Shown piece after piece: positions 12,501 through 24,452 of a stretch of 64,000 nucleotides of DNA. Origin of the DNA: Mytilus trossulus (taxonomy: Eukaryota; Mollusca; Bivalvia; Mytilida; Mytilidae); NCBI RefSeq assembly GCF_036588685.1, contig NC_086380.1, forward strand, positions 37,152,692 to 37,216,691. The letters run 5' to 3'. A program made the translations under genes and the position numbers. Under the pieces are notes generated by a model, which was given only the letters and a program-made list of their open reading frames with translations, did not search any database and was not told the origin of the DNA. Within the stretch, counting starts at the first letter, position 1. Each line of letters starts with the position of its first letter.

Positions 12501-13399
12501 AATTGATATTTGCCTTTATGTTGATTTTTTAGGCTTTTATGATGGTTTTTCGTGTTTTCCGCTTAATGAGGCACCTATTTAAGTTGGAAAACACAAGTTA
12601 AAGTAAGACAAGGACTTTACGGTAAAAATGACACCTTGTATAGACCAATGACATGCTCAGTTTGGTCTCTAGGGTGAAAAGATCCGGGGTAGGTATGGTC
12701 AATATTGGCGTCTGGCTATCCAAATTGGGAGTAGGGGTCGATTAAATACATTTTTGGCTTACGTTCACATATTTCAGTATAAATAAAGATTTAGGCATGT
12801 AGTAGACACCCTAAGCATTAGTTTGAGCTATAATATATCTCAATGGCATGTCTGGGCGGTGCTGGGGGAAGATTTTCACTATAATATATTTGCCTTTGTC
12901 TTGGTTTTCTTGGCTTTTATGATGGTTTTTCGTGTTTCTCGCTTAATAAGGCACCTATTTATGTTGGAAAACACATGTTAATGTTAGCCGATGCCTTTAC
13001 GGTAAAAATGACACCTTGTATAGACCAATGACATGCTCAATTCGGTCTCTAGGGTCAAAAGATCCGGGTTAGGTATGGTCAATATTGGCGTCTAGCTATC
13101 CAAATTGGGGTTAGGGGTCGATTAAATATTTTCTTGGCTGACGTTCATATATTTCAGTATAAATAAAGATTCAGGCATGTAGTAGACACCCTAAGCATTA
13201 GTTTGAGCTATAATATACCTCAATGGCATGTCTGGGCGGTGCTGGGGGAAGATTTTCACTATAATTTGGATCACGCCTCTATTGTGCTCTTTCCAATAAA
13301 ATATTGAATTGAATTGAATTGAATTGAATTGAATTGAAAATAATTGATATTTGCCTTTATGTTGATTTTCTAGGCTTTTATGATGGTTTTTCGTGTTTC
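9508..13399. repeat. Satellite array, right block (about 10 monomers)
   Basis: Same ~379-bp unit as 1-4956, resuming at the duplicated CTAAT. Landmarks GGCGGTGCTG lie near 9798, 10181, 10561, 10943, 11325, 11710, 12091, 12471, 12854 and 13231. Monomers near the right edge (from about 11700) are the most divergent, as expected at an array margin. Confidence 0.95.
13266..13345 (+). mobile_element. Very short LINE 3'-end insertion with (ATTGA)n tail
   Basis: Within the last satellite unit, the sequence leaves the satellite after ACTATAATT. It then reads GGATCACGCCTCTATTGTGC, CAATAAAATATTG and a repeated GAATT tail, and rejoins the monomer at ATAATTGATATTTGCC. ATAATT is present on both sides, as expected for a target-site duplication. 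Only the last 70 or so bases of the element were copied. Confidence 0.75.
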
Positions 13400-16376
13400 G
13401 AATCCATAATTCGGATATGTACGGACTTTCATCCATGTGAACCTAGAGTAATGTTAATTCAATTCATCAGGATATTTCAAAACTTTTGTCACTTATGAGA
13501 TTTACTACTACTATAAGTTGTCATTAAAGGCTAATACACCAAATTTAAATCCAATAAAACCAGATTTTAATTATTTTATTATATGGCTATAAATTATTCG
13601 CCATGTCATTTGGTAAAAACAAAGGAAATTATTTTTGTTAAAATATTTTATTTATTGCGGCAAAAATTACGAGAGTTGATTATAAGGCTTAGACTAGCGT
13701 CAATGTACCTTAATATATTTAATTTTTATTTTCTTCTTGTTTTCGGTGTATTTGGTCTCTTCTTTTTTTTTTGGGGGGGGGGGCATATTTGTTTGTTATG
13801 ACCTTATTGAAAATGTAGACTTATGAAAATTATCCAGTGTATGCAAAAGAACTTAGTGGCAATAAAGCATAATCTGGATTGGTCCAGACTTTTATCTCCG
13901 GTCCAATGTAAATTAAAAAAAATTGTAATTTTTCGCTCCGGATATTTCCGGACTTGTACCACCGGTCTGAGGGAATTTAATGAGATTTTCAACAAAAATC
14001 CGGAAATATCCGGACTTTCAAACCCGGTAAAAGGTAAACCAACAAAGTTATTACTATAACCACTCCGTATAATTACACTCTTTTTTTACCAGTCTGAGAG
14101 AACTTGAGATTACCACCCATAATGCAGTTATGTCCGGATATTCAACGGAGGTCATAGGGAATATTGCGAAATGATTATCATATCACTTCCGATATTCAGG
14201 ACCGAATGTTTAGGCAGTCTAAGTACGCTTATTGAGATTTCTTTCTTAAACTCGTATTTGTCTTGGCATTAATCTTGGTCAAATAAAAACCTGCAAAATT
14301 GCTTTTATACCACTCCGGATATTTCCGGACTTCTTTATCCGGTCGGAGGGAATTATTGAGATTTCCACCAATAATACGTATACGTCTGGACTTTCGTCCT
14401 CAATCAAAGGGGAACAAACGACATTGTGTTAGTAGTTTACCACTCTGATTATTTCCAGACTTCTTTCATCGATCTGAAGAAATCAATTGAAATGTCCACC
14501 CATGATCCGGTCATATCTGAATATTTATTGGAAGTGAAAGGAAATCTAGCAAAATTGTTATTGTACTACTCCGGACTACTTTCGCTAGTCTGAAGGAACT
14601 TATTGAGATATACATAGGTAATCCGTATATTTCCGGACTTTCGTTCATGGTCAAAGATAGAGAAAACGACGAAATAGTCATTATACCACTTCTTTCGTCG
14701 GTCCGAATCAACTTATTTGGATTTCAATCCATAATCCGGATATGTCCGGACTTTCATCCATCGGAACTTAGAGTAATGTTAATTCAATTCACCAGGATAC
14801 TTCAAAGCTTCTGTCACTATTGAGATTTACTACTACCATAAGTTGCCATTAAAGGCTAATACACCAAATTTAAATCCAATCAAACCAGAGTTTAATTATT
14901 TTATTATATGGCTATAAATGTTTCGCCATGTCATTTGGTAAAAACAAAGGAAATTATTTTTGATAAAATATTTTATTTATTGCGGCAAAAATTACGAGAG
15001 GTGATTATAAGGCTTAGACTAGCGTCCATGTACCTTAATATATTTTATTTTTATTTTCTTCTTGTTTTCGGTGTATTTGGTCTCTTCTTTTTTTTTTTGG
15101 GGGGGGGGGCATATTTGTTTTTTATGACCTTATTGAAAATGTAGACTTATGAAAATTATCCAGTGTATGCAAAAGAACTTAGTGGCAATAAAGCATAATC
15201 TGGATTGGTCCAGACCTTTATCTCCGGTCCAATGGAAATTAACAAATTTTGTAATTTTTCGCTCCGGATATTTCCGGACTTGTACCACCGGTCTGAGGGA
15301 ATTTAATGAGATTTTCACAAAAAATCCGGAAATATCCGGACTTTCAAACCCGGTAAAAGGTAAACCAACAAAGTTATTACTATAACCACTCCGTATAATT
15401 ACACTCTTTTTTTACCAGTCTGAGGGAACTTGAGATTACCACCCATAATGCAGTTATGTCCGGATATTCCACGGAGGTCATAGGGAATATTGCGAAATGA
15501 TTATCATATCACTTCCGATATTCAGGACCGAATATTTAGGCAGTCTAAGTACACTTATTGAGATTTCTTTCTTAAACTCGTATTTGTCTTGGCATTAATC
15601 TTGGTCAAATAAAAACCTGCAAAATTGCTTTTATACCACTCCGGATATTTCCGGACTCCTTTATCCGGTCGGAGGGAATTATTGAGATTTACACCTATAA
15701 TACGTATACGTCTGGACTTTCGTCCTCATTCAAAGGGGAACAAACGAAATTGTGTTAGTAGTTTACCACTCTGATTATTTCCAGACTTCTTTCATCGATC
15801 TGAAGAAATCAATTGAAATTTCCACCCATGATCCGGTCATATCTGAATATTTATTGGAAGTGAAAGGAAATCTAGCAAAATTGTTATTGTACTACTCCGG
15901 ACTACTTTCGCTGGTCTGAAGAAACTTATTGAGATATACATAGGTAATCCGTATATTTCCGGACTTTCGTTCATGGTCAGAGATAGAGAAAACGACGAAA
16001 TAGTCATTATACCACTTCTTTCGTCGGTCCGAATCAACTTATTGGGATTTCAATCCATAATCCGGATATGTCCGGACTTTCATCCATCGGAACCTAGAGT
16101 AATGTTAATTCAATTCACCAGGATACTTCAAAACTTCTGTCACTATTGAGATTTACTAAAATTATAAGTACCATAAGTTGTCATTAAAGGCTAATACACA
16201 CAATCTGAATCCAATCAAACCAGAGTTTAATTATTTCATTATATGGCTATAAATGTTTCGCCATGTCATTTGATAAAAACAAAGGAAATAATTTTTATGA
16301 AATATTTTATTTATTGCTGCAAAAATTACGAGAGGTGAATATAAGGCTTGGACTATCGTCCATGTACCTGAATATA
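13400..16376. repeat. 1.33-kb tandem duplication made of ~120-bp CCGGA-rich subunits
   Basis: 13400-14725 and 14726-16050 are near-identical units at an offset of 1325-1326 bp, and 16051-16376 begins a third, truncated copy. Inside each unit a degenerate pattern recurs about every 120 bp: ACCACTCCGGATATTTCCGG, then a GGTCTGAGGGAATT-like phrase, then TTGAGATTT, then ATCCGGATATGTCCGG, then CTTTCATCC. G-runs lie at about 13773-13782 and 15101-15109. No protein gene is evident; open frames repeat in both units only because the DNA is duplicated. Confidence 0.9.
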
Positions 16377-17270
16377 AATTTTCCAAGGTAACACCAATGA
16401 CGTCGATTTATGACGTCAAGGTTAATTTACTTTTTTCCCCCATTTTTGCCTCGTTTTCGGTGTATTTGTTGTCTTGTTGTTTGGTTAGGGTCACTCCTAC
16501 ATGCAAGAATCGTTTCTTACTATAAATCACTCGAACGTCAGCCAAAAACAATTTAAATCGATCCTACCCGACATTTATTACCTCCCGTAGTAGATTTTCA
16601 TGTTTTTGTGTGTAATGTTAGTATTGTATTGATATAATTATAGATATATGATGAAAATGAAATGAGCGAACATTGAAGTGATGTTTGGCCTAACTAAAAT
16701 TGTAAAGTTCTTGATTTTTTGAAAACGCGCCAAAAACAATTTTTAATCAATCCTACCTTAATATTTCACACATATAGTACAGTAAAGGGTGTACAACTCA
16801 ACTACTTGTACATTTTATTTTTTAAGGTATGGTTGTTACTAATTAATTCATCATTTAAGATCATATGTTATATTTTTATATAAAAAATGTTTAAGACATC
16901 TTTTATGACAAAAGTAATATAATAAACAAAACCGAGCGTCATTAATATATTGTTTGTAGAATTATTTATATTGAAACATTTTAAACTGATTGTCGTCATC
17001 CTTTTCTTTTATGTATTTGTTTTATATAAGGCGTTCTGTGAAACATTTGGGTTGAAATGTGTTGCAGGTGGCAATACTATTATCTTATTAGATTTAAGGT
17101 GTTTAAACAACTATTTTGGGGGGGAGAATAAAATGTCCACTAAAAGAACATGCGTAAGGTTTGAGCCAAGCTGACATGGTGACCATCAGTCTGATCTTTC
17201 CGTTCATAAACAACCATAAAACTCATGATGTCATCTATAATTCATTGCTCAACGTTTCAACTGGGTCTAC
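16377..17270. other. Gene-free AT-rich spacer
   Basis: No exon or RNA gene is seen. A consensus TGACGTCA octamer lies near 16414. Two diverged copies of a CAAAAACAATTT...ATCCTACC phrase lie about 190 bp apart (16544 and 16732). Confidence 0.6.
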
Positions 17271-17278
17271 ACAATAAA

Positions 17279-17690
17279 CAGGATGAACGTTAATTGTGAT
17301 CTAAACACATGCGCTTATTATTACTGTGGTAAGAATATTTTAGATTTTTTTTAAATAATACCATATCTATTTTCCGTTCAAATCTGCACCCATTATTTGC
17401 TACTATTTCCCGAAAACAATGTTTCATAACAGAAAAAAAATGATTTACAATTAATTCAAGCAAAGAATAACACATTTTAACAGGATGAACGTTAATTGTG
17501 ATCTGAACACCTGCGCTTATCAATTACTGTGGTAAGAATATTTCAGATTTTAAAAAAATAATACCATATCTTTTTTCAGTACAAATCTGCACCCATCAGT
17601 CATTTGCTACTTTTTCCCGAAAACATGTTTTACAACAGAAGAAAAAATAATTTACAATTAAATCAAGCAAAGACTATACAGCTCAAATTA
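17279..17690. repeat. Tandem duplication of ~202 bp
   Basis: GGATGAACGTTAATTGTGAT starts at 17281 and again at 17483. The following 200 bases are alike, with scattered differences and small gaps. No coding signal. Confidence 0.8.
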
Positions 17691-17954
17691 ACCCGTTTTA
17701 ACTATTTTTAAGTTGTATATTTTATAATTTATATTAAACTATAATATTAAGATTATATATATATGTACAGGTCATATCAACGCACAGTTTTTCTGCGGTC
17801 TGTCATTTATTTAGATTTAAACCAATCATCTTGGTGGATTCGGTTATATTTTTCGTCTTCGATCGTCCTGAAAATGAATGAAATATTGGCCACTGCACGT
17901 TAAAGTATCAAAACTGAATTAATAGTTCGACTCCGGTCAAATGTGACCAATTGA

Positions 17955-18075
17955 ATTGTTATTTTAATCACTACGGATATGTCCAGATTTCTTTTAACGG
18001 TCTGTTAGAGAACGTATTGAGATGTCCATCCATTGTCCAGACATGTTTTAACACCAGAAAAAGGAAACCACCGAA
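17955..18075. repeat. Stray diverged monomer of the CCGGA-rich repeat
   Basis: The order CACTACGGATATGTCCAG, AACGGTCTGTTAGAGAACG, TTGAGATGTCCATCCAT, CAGAAAAAGGAAACC follows the subunit pattern of the 13.4-16.4 kb array, about 1.6 kb from it. Confidence 0.6.
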
Positions 18076-18440
18076 AAATTTAGATGCCATCAAGGCAACG
18101 ATATTTCTCCACACAAGACAGTTATATTTAAGGATCGAACAATTATTTGAAACTTTGTACACAGTAAAATGTTTGAAAAGTACGACAACTTTATGTCATG
18201 AATATTCTGAACGTTGACAAATTTCAAACGAGTAGCAATTCCTTATAATGAAACCCTGTCATTGAGAAATTAATAACTACAATAAATTGTTTTATTTCTC
18301 AGAATACAAATTGCTGTTTTCAACTACAAAGAGAGTTCCAAATTAATCAAATTGTGAAAAAAAAAGACGTGGTAGGAGTGATAACGCTTTACAATAGTCC
18401 AAATGACACATAAATTACTATATTATAATTTATGTTAGTA

Positions 18441-18931
18441 TGTTCTGGACCATATGAGTATTTGGACCGTACGCGTACGGTATGAACCGTATGTGTACTT
18501 TTTTCAAAATACTCGTGGGGTCTGGACCGTGTGTGTACTTTTTCAAAATACTCCTACGGTCTGGCTAATTTTAACCAAGTTCACTGATTAGACTAAAATA
18601 TATATTACAGATCAAGATAACAAAAATTTTATTATGGAAATAAATTAAGTAATAAAAAAATAAGGATTCATATAGACAATTAAATAAATACTTAATTTCA
18701 ATTAAAATCCAATGTTCACTTATTCATCTTATTCATGTAATTGTAATAAAATTGATTTTTAAAATCCAATAAAAGATATGTTCCAGCTTGAACTAGACCG
18801 TACAAGTATACGCATAAGTGGCGCATACGGTCCGGACCGTACGCGTATTTTCCAAATACTCATATGGTCACGAGTATACGCATACGGTCCGGACCATACG
18901 CGTATTGTCCAAATACTCATGGTCTGGATCA
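18441..18931. mobile_element. CGTACGCG-family long-TIR element, copy 1
   Basis: The ends read TGTTCTGGACCATATGAGTA and ACTCATGGTCTGGATCA in inverted orientation. Each arm contains runs of the palindrome CCGTACGCGTACGG or close variants. The interior is AT-rich with no coding frame. No matching target-site duplication was found for this copy. Confidence 0.8.
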
Positions 18932-19099
18932 AATTTATTACTTTTTTATTAATGATTTTCAGTAATGACTGATAAATTTGTAGGGGGATATTGAACATGC
19001 AATTATCGCAGCATACTGTTGGTTAAAAGGAAGTAATTAAATATAATTTCATCTAGTTTTAGTGGAAACAACATAATGAACATGGTAAGCGGAGAGTTT

Positions 19100-19393
19100 G
19101 GCGCCCGCTAACATGTTTAACACCGTCGCATTCTGTATGTATGGATATGAACTAAGTTAGGAACCTGTTGTTCAGTGTCGTTTGTTGCTAACTTGCTAAG
19201 TCACATATTTGCTTTTTGGTTTATTGTTTTGTGTATAACTCTGATTAGTTTTTCTCGATTAAATTGTTTAACATTTGTCATTGATGGACCTTTTATTATA
19301 GCTGATAAGTGGTACACGCTTTGATCATTGCTGAACTTTTGTTCTTAATTTTAGCGTTTTGTAAAGAGTTTTCTCATTAGCAATCTTACCCCA
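19100..19393 (-). repeat. Diverged family A relative
   Basis: Follows the family A order in reverse orientation (CCTGTTGTTCAGTGTCG, then TTTTCTCGATT, then a TCTCATTAGCAATC terminus), but is strongly decayed. Confidence 0.5.
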
Positions 19394-19411
19394 TCACTTT
19401 ATATATAAAGC

Positions 19412-19505
19412 CTTTTTATGACGTAACAATTGGAAATTTGAAGAAGAAAAAAAAACAAGAATATTACGTATCATTAACATGATTTAATCAAAAGACAAAC
19501 GGATG
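19412..19505. repeat. Short dispersed repeat shared with 60690-60790
   Basis: ATGACGTAACAATTGGAAAT followed by GAAGAAAAA parallels ATGACGTCACAATAGGAAAT and GAAGAAACC near 60700. Two diverged copies only; nature unknown. Confidence 0.45.
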
Positions 19506-19841
19506 AAATTAAATGAAATATAGGCCATGCTTTCCCAAAAAGGTTCCGTCCTCACTACAACTTTGGATCATGTGCATGAGGGTCTGTTGAGCCGTACCCA
19601 GTACTCCATTTCAGATCCGTAGGCTGGATTCTGCCAGGATTTTTGGCCAAGTCGCCTTTAGATACCTTTAAAGGGTTTTGTCACTGCTGAATTAGAAATA
19701 TAAAAATGTACACTCAATAAATAAGAATGAATCAATGCATGCAATTCCCTTTTCTCAAACACCTATTTTGAACAAACAAATAAAATGTGATTTGAAGGTT
19801 TAGCATTACGACATGCACTTTAATATGTGACATAAGTATTT

Positions 19842-20359
19842 AGTCACAGGACAAAAAGTCACAGGACAAAAAGTCACAGGACATAAAGTCACAAATTTGG
19901 TAGGACAAAAAGTCACAGGACAAAAAGTCACAAATAATCTGTTCACAATTGTTTGAATACATAAGAGAAATATCTTGAAATATTTACTTTTTAATACATA
20001 TATTTATATTAAAGTTTAGGAAGTGTGTCATTATATTTGAAAAATGAAGATTTATTTAATTTTAATCATGCAAAAGAAAGATTTCTTGGCACCATGAAGC
20101 CATTTAAGTGCCAAGCCACTTTGACATTTTGTTTTTTTAACAATTATTTGATCATCTTAGATATGTTTTTGAAAAAATTTGTTAACAAAGTTGGTTTATA
20201 TACAATAGTTCAAGAAAAATACAAAAATAATTTTGTAAAAATAAAAAAAATTTATTCAAAGAAAATAATCAGAAAAAATGAATTGTGACTTTTTGTCCTG
20301 TGACTTTTTGTCCGTGACTTTTTGTCTGTGACTTTTTGTCCTGTGACTTTCTGTCCTAC
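19842..20359 (+). mobile_element. GTCACAGGACAAAAA-family element, copy 1
   Basis: The left arm is a tandem run of GTCACAGGACAAAAA (about 19843-19933) and the right arm is its inverted form GTGACTTTTTGTCCT (about 20285-20355). The interior matches copy 2 at 24027 in the opposite orientation, for example CAGAAAAAATGAATTGTGAC. There is no coding capacity. Confidence 0.8.
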
Positions 20360-20529
20360 ATTCAAGTATTTTACCTACCATTTTTTTTGGAAGATACGGA
20401 AGATCGTCAGAAAATTTCAATGACTTTCGGTTTTGGAACTCATTTTCTATTGTACCAGTATTAGGTTCAGTTGAAACAGATATATGTAAATCAGTCAATA
20501 TTTAGTCTAGATACTTTTTTTAATCAATA

Positions 20530-21250
20530 TGAAACAAAGGTCTGTGAATTCGTTCTTGTTAACCCGACAATGAATTGAAGATTGTATTGGCATCAAGATA
20601 AAAAAAAATATATTTCGGTATTCTTAAACTGTAACAAGTATCTATCATAGGTCGCTGTTATCAAATTATTTTTGGTCAAGTGCGTGTTTGCTATTTTGTG
20701 TTTTTGCTGACTGGGACGATGGTTCGAGGAGAAATGTCGCGTAACATCAGTAGTATGACATAACCATATAACGTTTTTGTATGTATATTTTTCTATTTCA
20801 TGATAAATCAAAATATATTTTTGTAAATAATTACCTTTCACAAAATGCTTCTCTGCATATTAATGTCATAGGAAACGTGCTCCTATTCAGGACATTCAGA
20901 TGTTAAATCTTTGGTGAAGGATTCCTGAGTGCACTAAGGACTATACAATGCCACTCTTGAAGGACTAGAAGGAGTGCTGTAATATGTATTATTTTTACAT
21001 ATGATATTAAATGCATAAATTTCAAATTGTATCGGAAAATAATCATAAATAAACAAGATATTCAACATTATTTAGACACGTGTCCGTTTTTCTTTGATAT
21101 GCCGAAAATCGATGAACCGTCTGACACGTGCCTGTTACATTTTGTTATTAAGATCATGCTGTTAATTATATTTATAAACCATTTATTTGTAAACATCGCA
21201 TATCTGCTAGCTGTTTGAATATAATACTGATCGATTTTAAAATATTGAGA
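20530..21250. other. Gene-free AT-rich stretch
   Basis: Short AT-rich frames only. No splice-bounded exon, no recognised repeat. Confidence 0.5.
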
Positions 21251-21640
21251 GACATCTGAGATTTTGTAATATGTTTGATAAACAAGTAATTGAAGATGAA
21301 TATCATTTTATTTTAGTATGTGAAAAGAATAATGAACTTCAAAAGAAATTTATCAAACCATATTATTTGAGAAAACCTTCAAATTTTGAACTCATACAAC
21401 TACTATCTTTTCATAATGTTAAGGAACTTAACAATTTAGGGAATTTTTCTGGCATTAGGAATGCTTAATGTGTTATGTTTAAAATACTCTGCTGTACTGT
21501 TATGGGTATACTTACTTATATGAATTTTTGACTAATTGTTTAAATGTTAATATATTTCACTGATGTAATTGAATATTTGTAATATTTATAATTCTATGAG
21601 CTGTATTGCTGACGAATAAAAGATTATAAATCTAAACCGG
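21251..21640 (+). pseudogene. LINE 3'-end fragment (C-terminal peptide and tail)
   Basis: A frame from 21271 to 21468 reads IEDEYHFILVCEKNNELQKK and then KPYYLRKPSNFELIQLL. This pattern resembles the last segment of many animal LINE ORF2 proteins (a His/Cys-containing C-terminal region). Upstream reverse transcriptase is absent, consistent with 5' truncation. AATAAAAG near 21616 may be the end of the copied RNA. Confidence 0.6.
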
Positions 21641-22447
21641 AAATAAATCTCAGCTTGATTTGACATCTTAGCTTTATCCGTTAATTAATCCCAGCTTCAA
21701 CATGCGTGATTTATGACAACTTATTGTTTGATGTGTAAATATTGACACCTCTTTTTAAAAGATTTGATGTTAAAAACAACAAATGTATATACATGTACTT
21801 GTTGATATGAAAAGTATGATCTTTTTAAAAATTTTAATTTCTATTTTTCAAAATAAGATTTTCTAACTGAATGTCGTGTTTTCTTTTCAATCCTATTTTC
21901 AAAGGAAACCAACAACTTTTATACAAAAATACTGCCCCAACCCTCTTTCCACAAAAAAAAAAGGATTTGTTTGTCATTTTTTTTTTTATATATAATCATT
22001 AATAAACCGCAATTGCATATTGTAAAAATTAAAGAGGTGATTGTTGGTTACTAAACGTCGTGTCATACATGCTTAGGACAATTATAATAAAGATTAATTG
22101 ACAAAAGAATAAAGTGAAATGTTAGAAAAAATAACGATAGAGAACTATAGAAATGATGATCTGACATCTGTGATTTAAAATATTAAGTAGACCAATTTCA
22201 AAGAAACAAGACCATTTAAAAAAGTTAACGAAATTATTGTAATATAGCGTAATCAATTAAATTCTTATAATGAATAAAATATTACCAGAGACATATAATA
22301 CAATTTGTAGTATATGTCTCTGATATTACTATTACCCCCCCCCCCCTTTCTGACTTCAAGGTTCTTGATACGCCCTTGTTATTTTTTCGGTATATTTTTT
22401 ATACGTGTTAATCGATATTCTTTCTCATTTTCATGTTATAAGATAAC

Positions 22448-23225
22448 TGTTCCAGACCGTATGAGGATTTGGACCGTACACGTACGGTCTGGACCGTATG
22501 CGTACTTTTTCAAAATTCTCATACGGTCGGACCGTACGCATACGGTCGGACCGTACGCGTACGGTCTGGCTAATTATAAGAAGTTGGTCAAGTTCATAAG
22601 ATACAAATGCATATACCATGTATAACAGATCAACATAACTTAACTTAATTGTAATTGAAGTAAAAAATATATTTTAACTATCTTAAAAATTTACGCTAAT
22701 TAATTCCGTTAATCTCGTGTATTTAGCATGCGATCTGTAATACATTAATTAAATCATGATCACTGAAATCGAAGATATAGGAAATAAACATAATGTGGGA
22801 GGATATTTTTAAAAATATTTTAGCAACTTTACAAAAATGCAAATGCAACGGAACATGCATGAACTGCAAACGTGTAAATAAAAAATAATAGTACGTTATA
22901 CTTGTGGTAGCAAGTGTCACCTTGGGCGAGAGTACCAAAATAGGATTCAGATACAATTAAACAAATATTGGATTTCAATTACTCGTTAATTCATTTTATT
23001 TATCTTATTGAAGTAATATTAATTTGTAAAACGAAAAAGAAAGAATGTGATATGTATTTGTTTAGATTAAACCCATATGATCAAATGACACTATTGTTTG
23101 CTCGTACTGGACCATACGCGTATACTCATACGGTCCGATCGTTCGCGTATGGTCGGACCGTACGAGTATACGTATACGGTCCGGACCGTACGCGTACGGT
23201 CCAAATACTCATATGGTCTGGAACA
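22448..23225. mobile_element. CGTACGCG-family long-TIR element, copy 2
   Basis: Ends TGTTCCAGACCGTATGAG and CATATGGTCTGGAACA. The arms carry GGACCGTACGCGTACGGTC-type palindromes. The interior shares AACAGATCAACATAACTTAA and GGAACATGCATGAACTGCAA with copy 3. Flanks TAAC and TGAC may be a 4-bp duplication with one change. Confidence 0.85.
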
Positions 23226-24026
23226 TGACCACTTAAACATTTACCGGCTTTCTTGTATATGTAGAATTGCTCTATACTATAGTGTACTACTTTCCAGACA
23301 CCTCGAATCGGACGGCATAACAGTTACTAAGTGGTTACTCTATTTTGTAAAAAAGAAAGACTTCCTTAATTGGATTGGATGTTGAACAGAAAAAGAAGCA
23401 TGCATATAAATATATTACATATCTAAAACTTGCAAAACACAAAAAAATATACTTCCTTTAATATTCGAACGACCAAAAGACGAGATATATATATATATAT
23501 GTCACAGTATGGCCTTTAACGATGTACAAAACCAATACCATTTAGTAAGCTTTAAAGAAATGGCATTCTATGCGGCCCTTACTATGAAGGGCGTTTAAAA
23601 ATAAATTTAGTGGCAAAGAACGTATTTGAAGAAGAAGAAAAACGTGTCCGCTTTCATACTCCAAATCTCTCATAAAAAGGAAAAAAGATCGTACCTAAAC
23701 ATAATTTCTTTCGAAAGATTACAGGTAAATGTTAAATTCGATTACACAGTGTCCGTGTAATTTTGTTTGTTACCAGACTTTACCTGACATTATACAATCT
23801 TACATAATAATACCTATGTGATAATAGTATTAATGAGGATATTTGTCAATTGCAATATACAGTAATAAATAACAACCATGTCAAAACTTATTTTGTTAAA
23901 GAGTTAATGAAATGATTGTTACATAACATAATTAATCAAATCGTTAGAATGAATTATATCTTAGACTTAATCGAAAATTAGAAAAAGTTCCCTTATAACT
24001 TAAATGAGGACCCAAAAAAACTAGAA
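23226..24026. other. Gene-free spacer with TA microsatellite
   Basis: A short (TA)n lies at about 23487-23500. No exon is recognised. Confidence 0.5.
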
Positions 24027-24452
24027 AGTAAAGCAGAAAGTCACAGGACAAAAAGTCACAATTCATTTTTTCTGATATTTTCTTTGAATAAAAAACGCCT
24101 ATTTCTACAAAAATATTTTAGTATTTTTCTTGAACTATTGTAAATAAACCAACTTATTAACAAAATTTATCAAAAGCATATCAAACATGATGAAATGATA
24201 TTTAAAAAAAAACAAAATGTCAAAGTGGCTTCAGTTGGCACTTAATTTTGCATTAATAAATTTAAATAAATTAAATAATTTTTCAAGTATAATGACACAT
24301 TTTCTAAACTTTATTATGAATATATGTATTAAAAAGTAATCATTTCAAGATAATTCTCTTACATATTCAAACAATTGTCAACAGATTATTTGTGACTTTT
24401 GTCCTGTGACTGTTAGGTGATTTTTTGTCCTGTGACTTTCTGTCCGTTTACC
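24027..24452 (-). mobile_element. GTCACAGGACAAAAA-family element, copy 2
   Basis: AGAAAGTCACAGGACAAAAA at the left and inverted TTTTTGTCCTGTGACTTTCT at the right. The interior matches copy 1 in reverse. It is shorter than copy 1 because it has fewer motif units in the arms. Confidence 0.8.
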
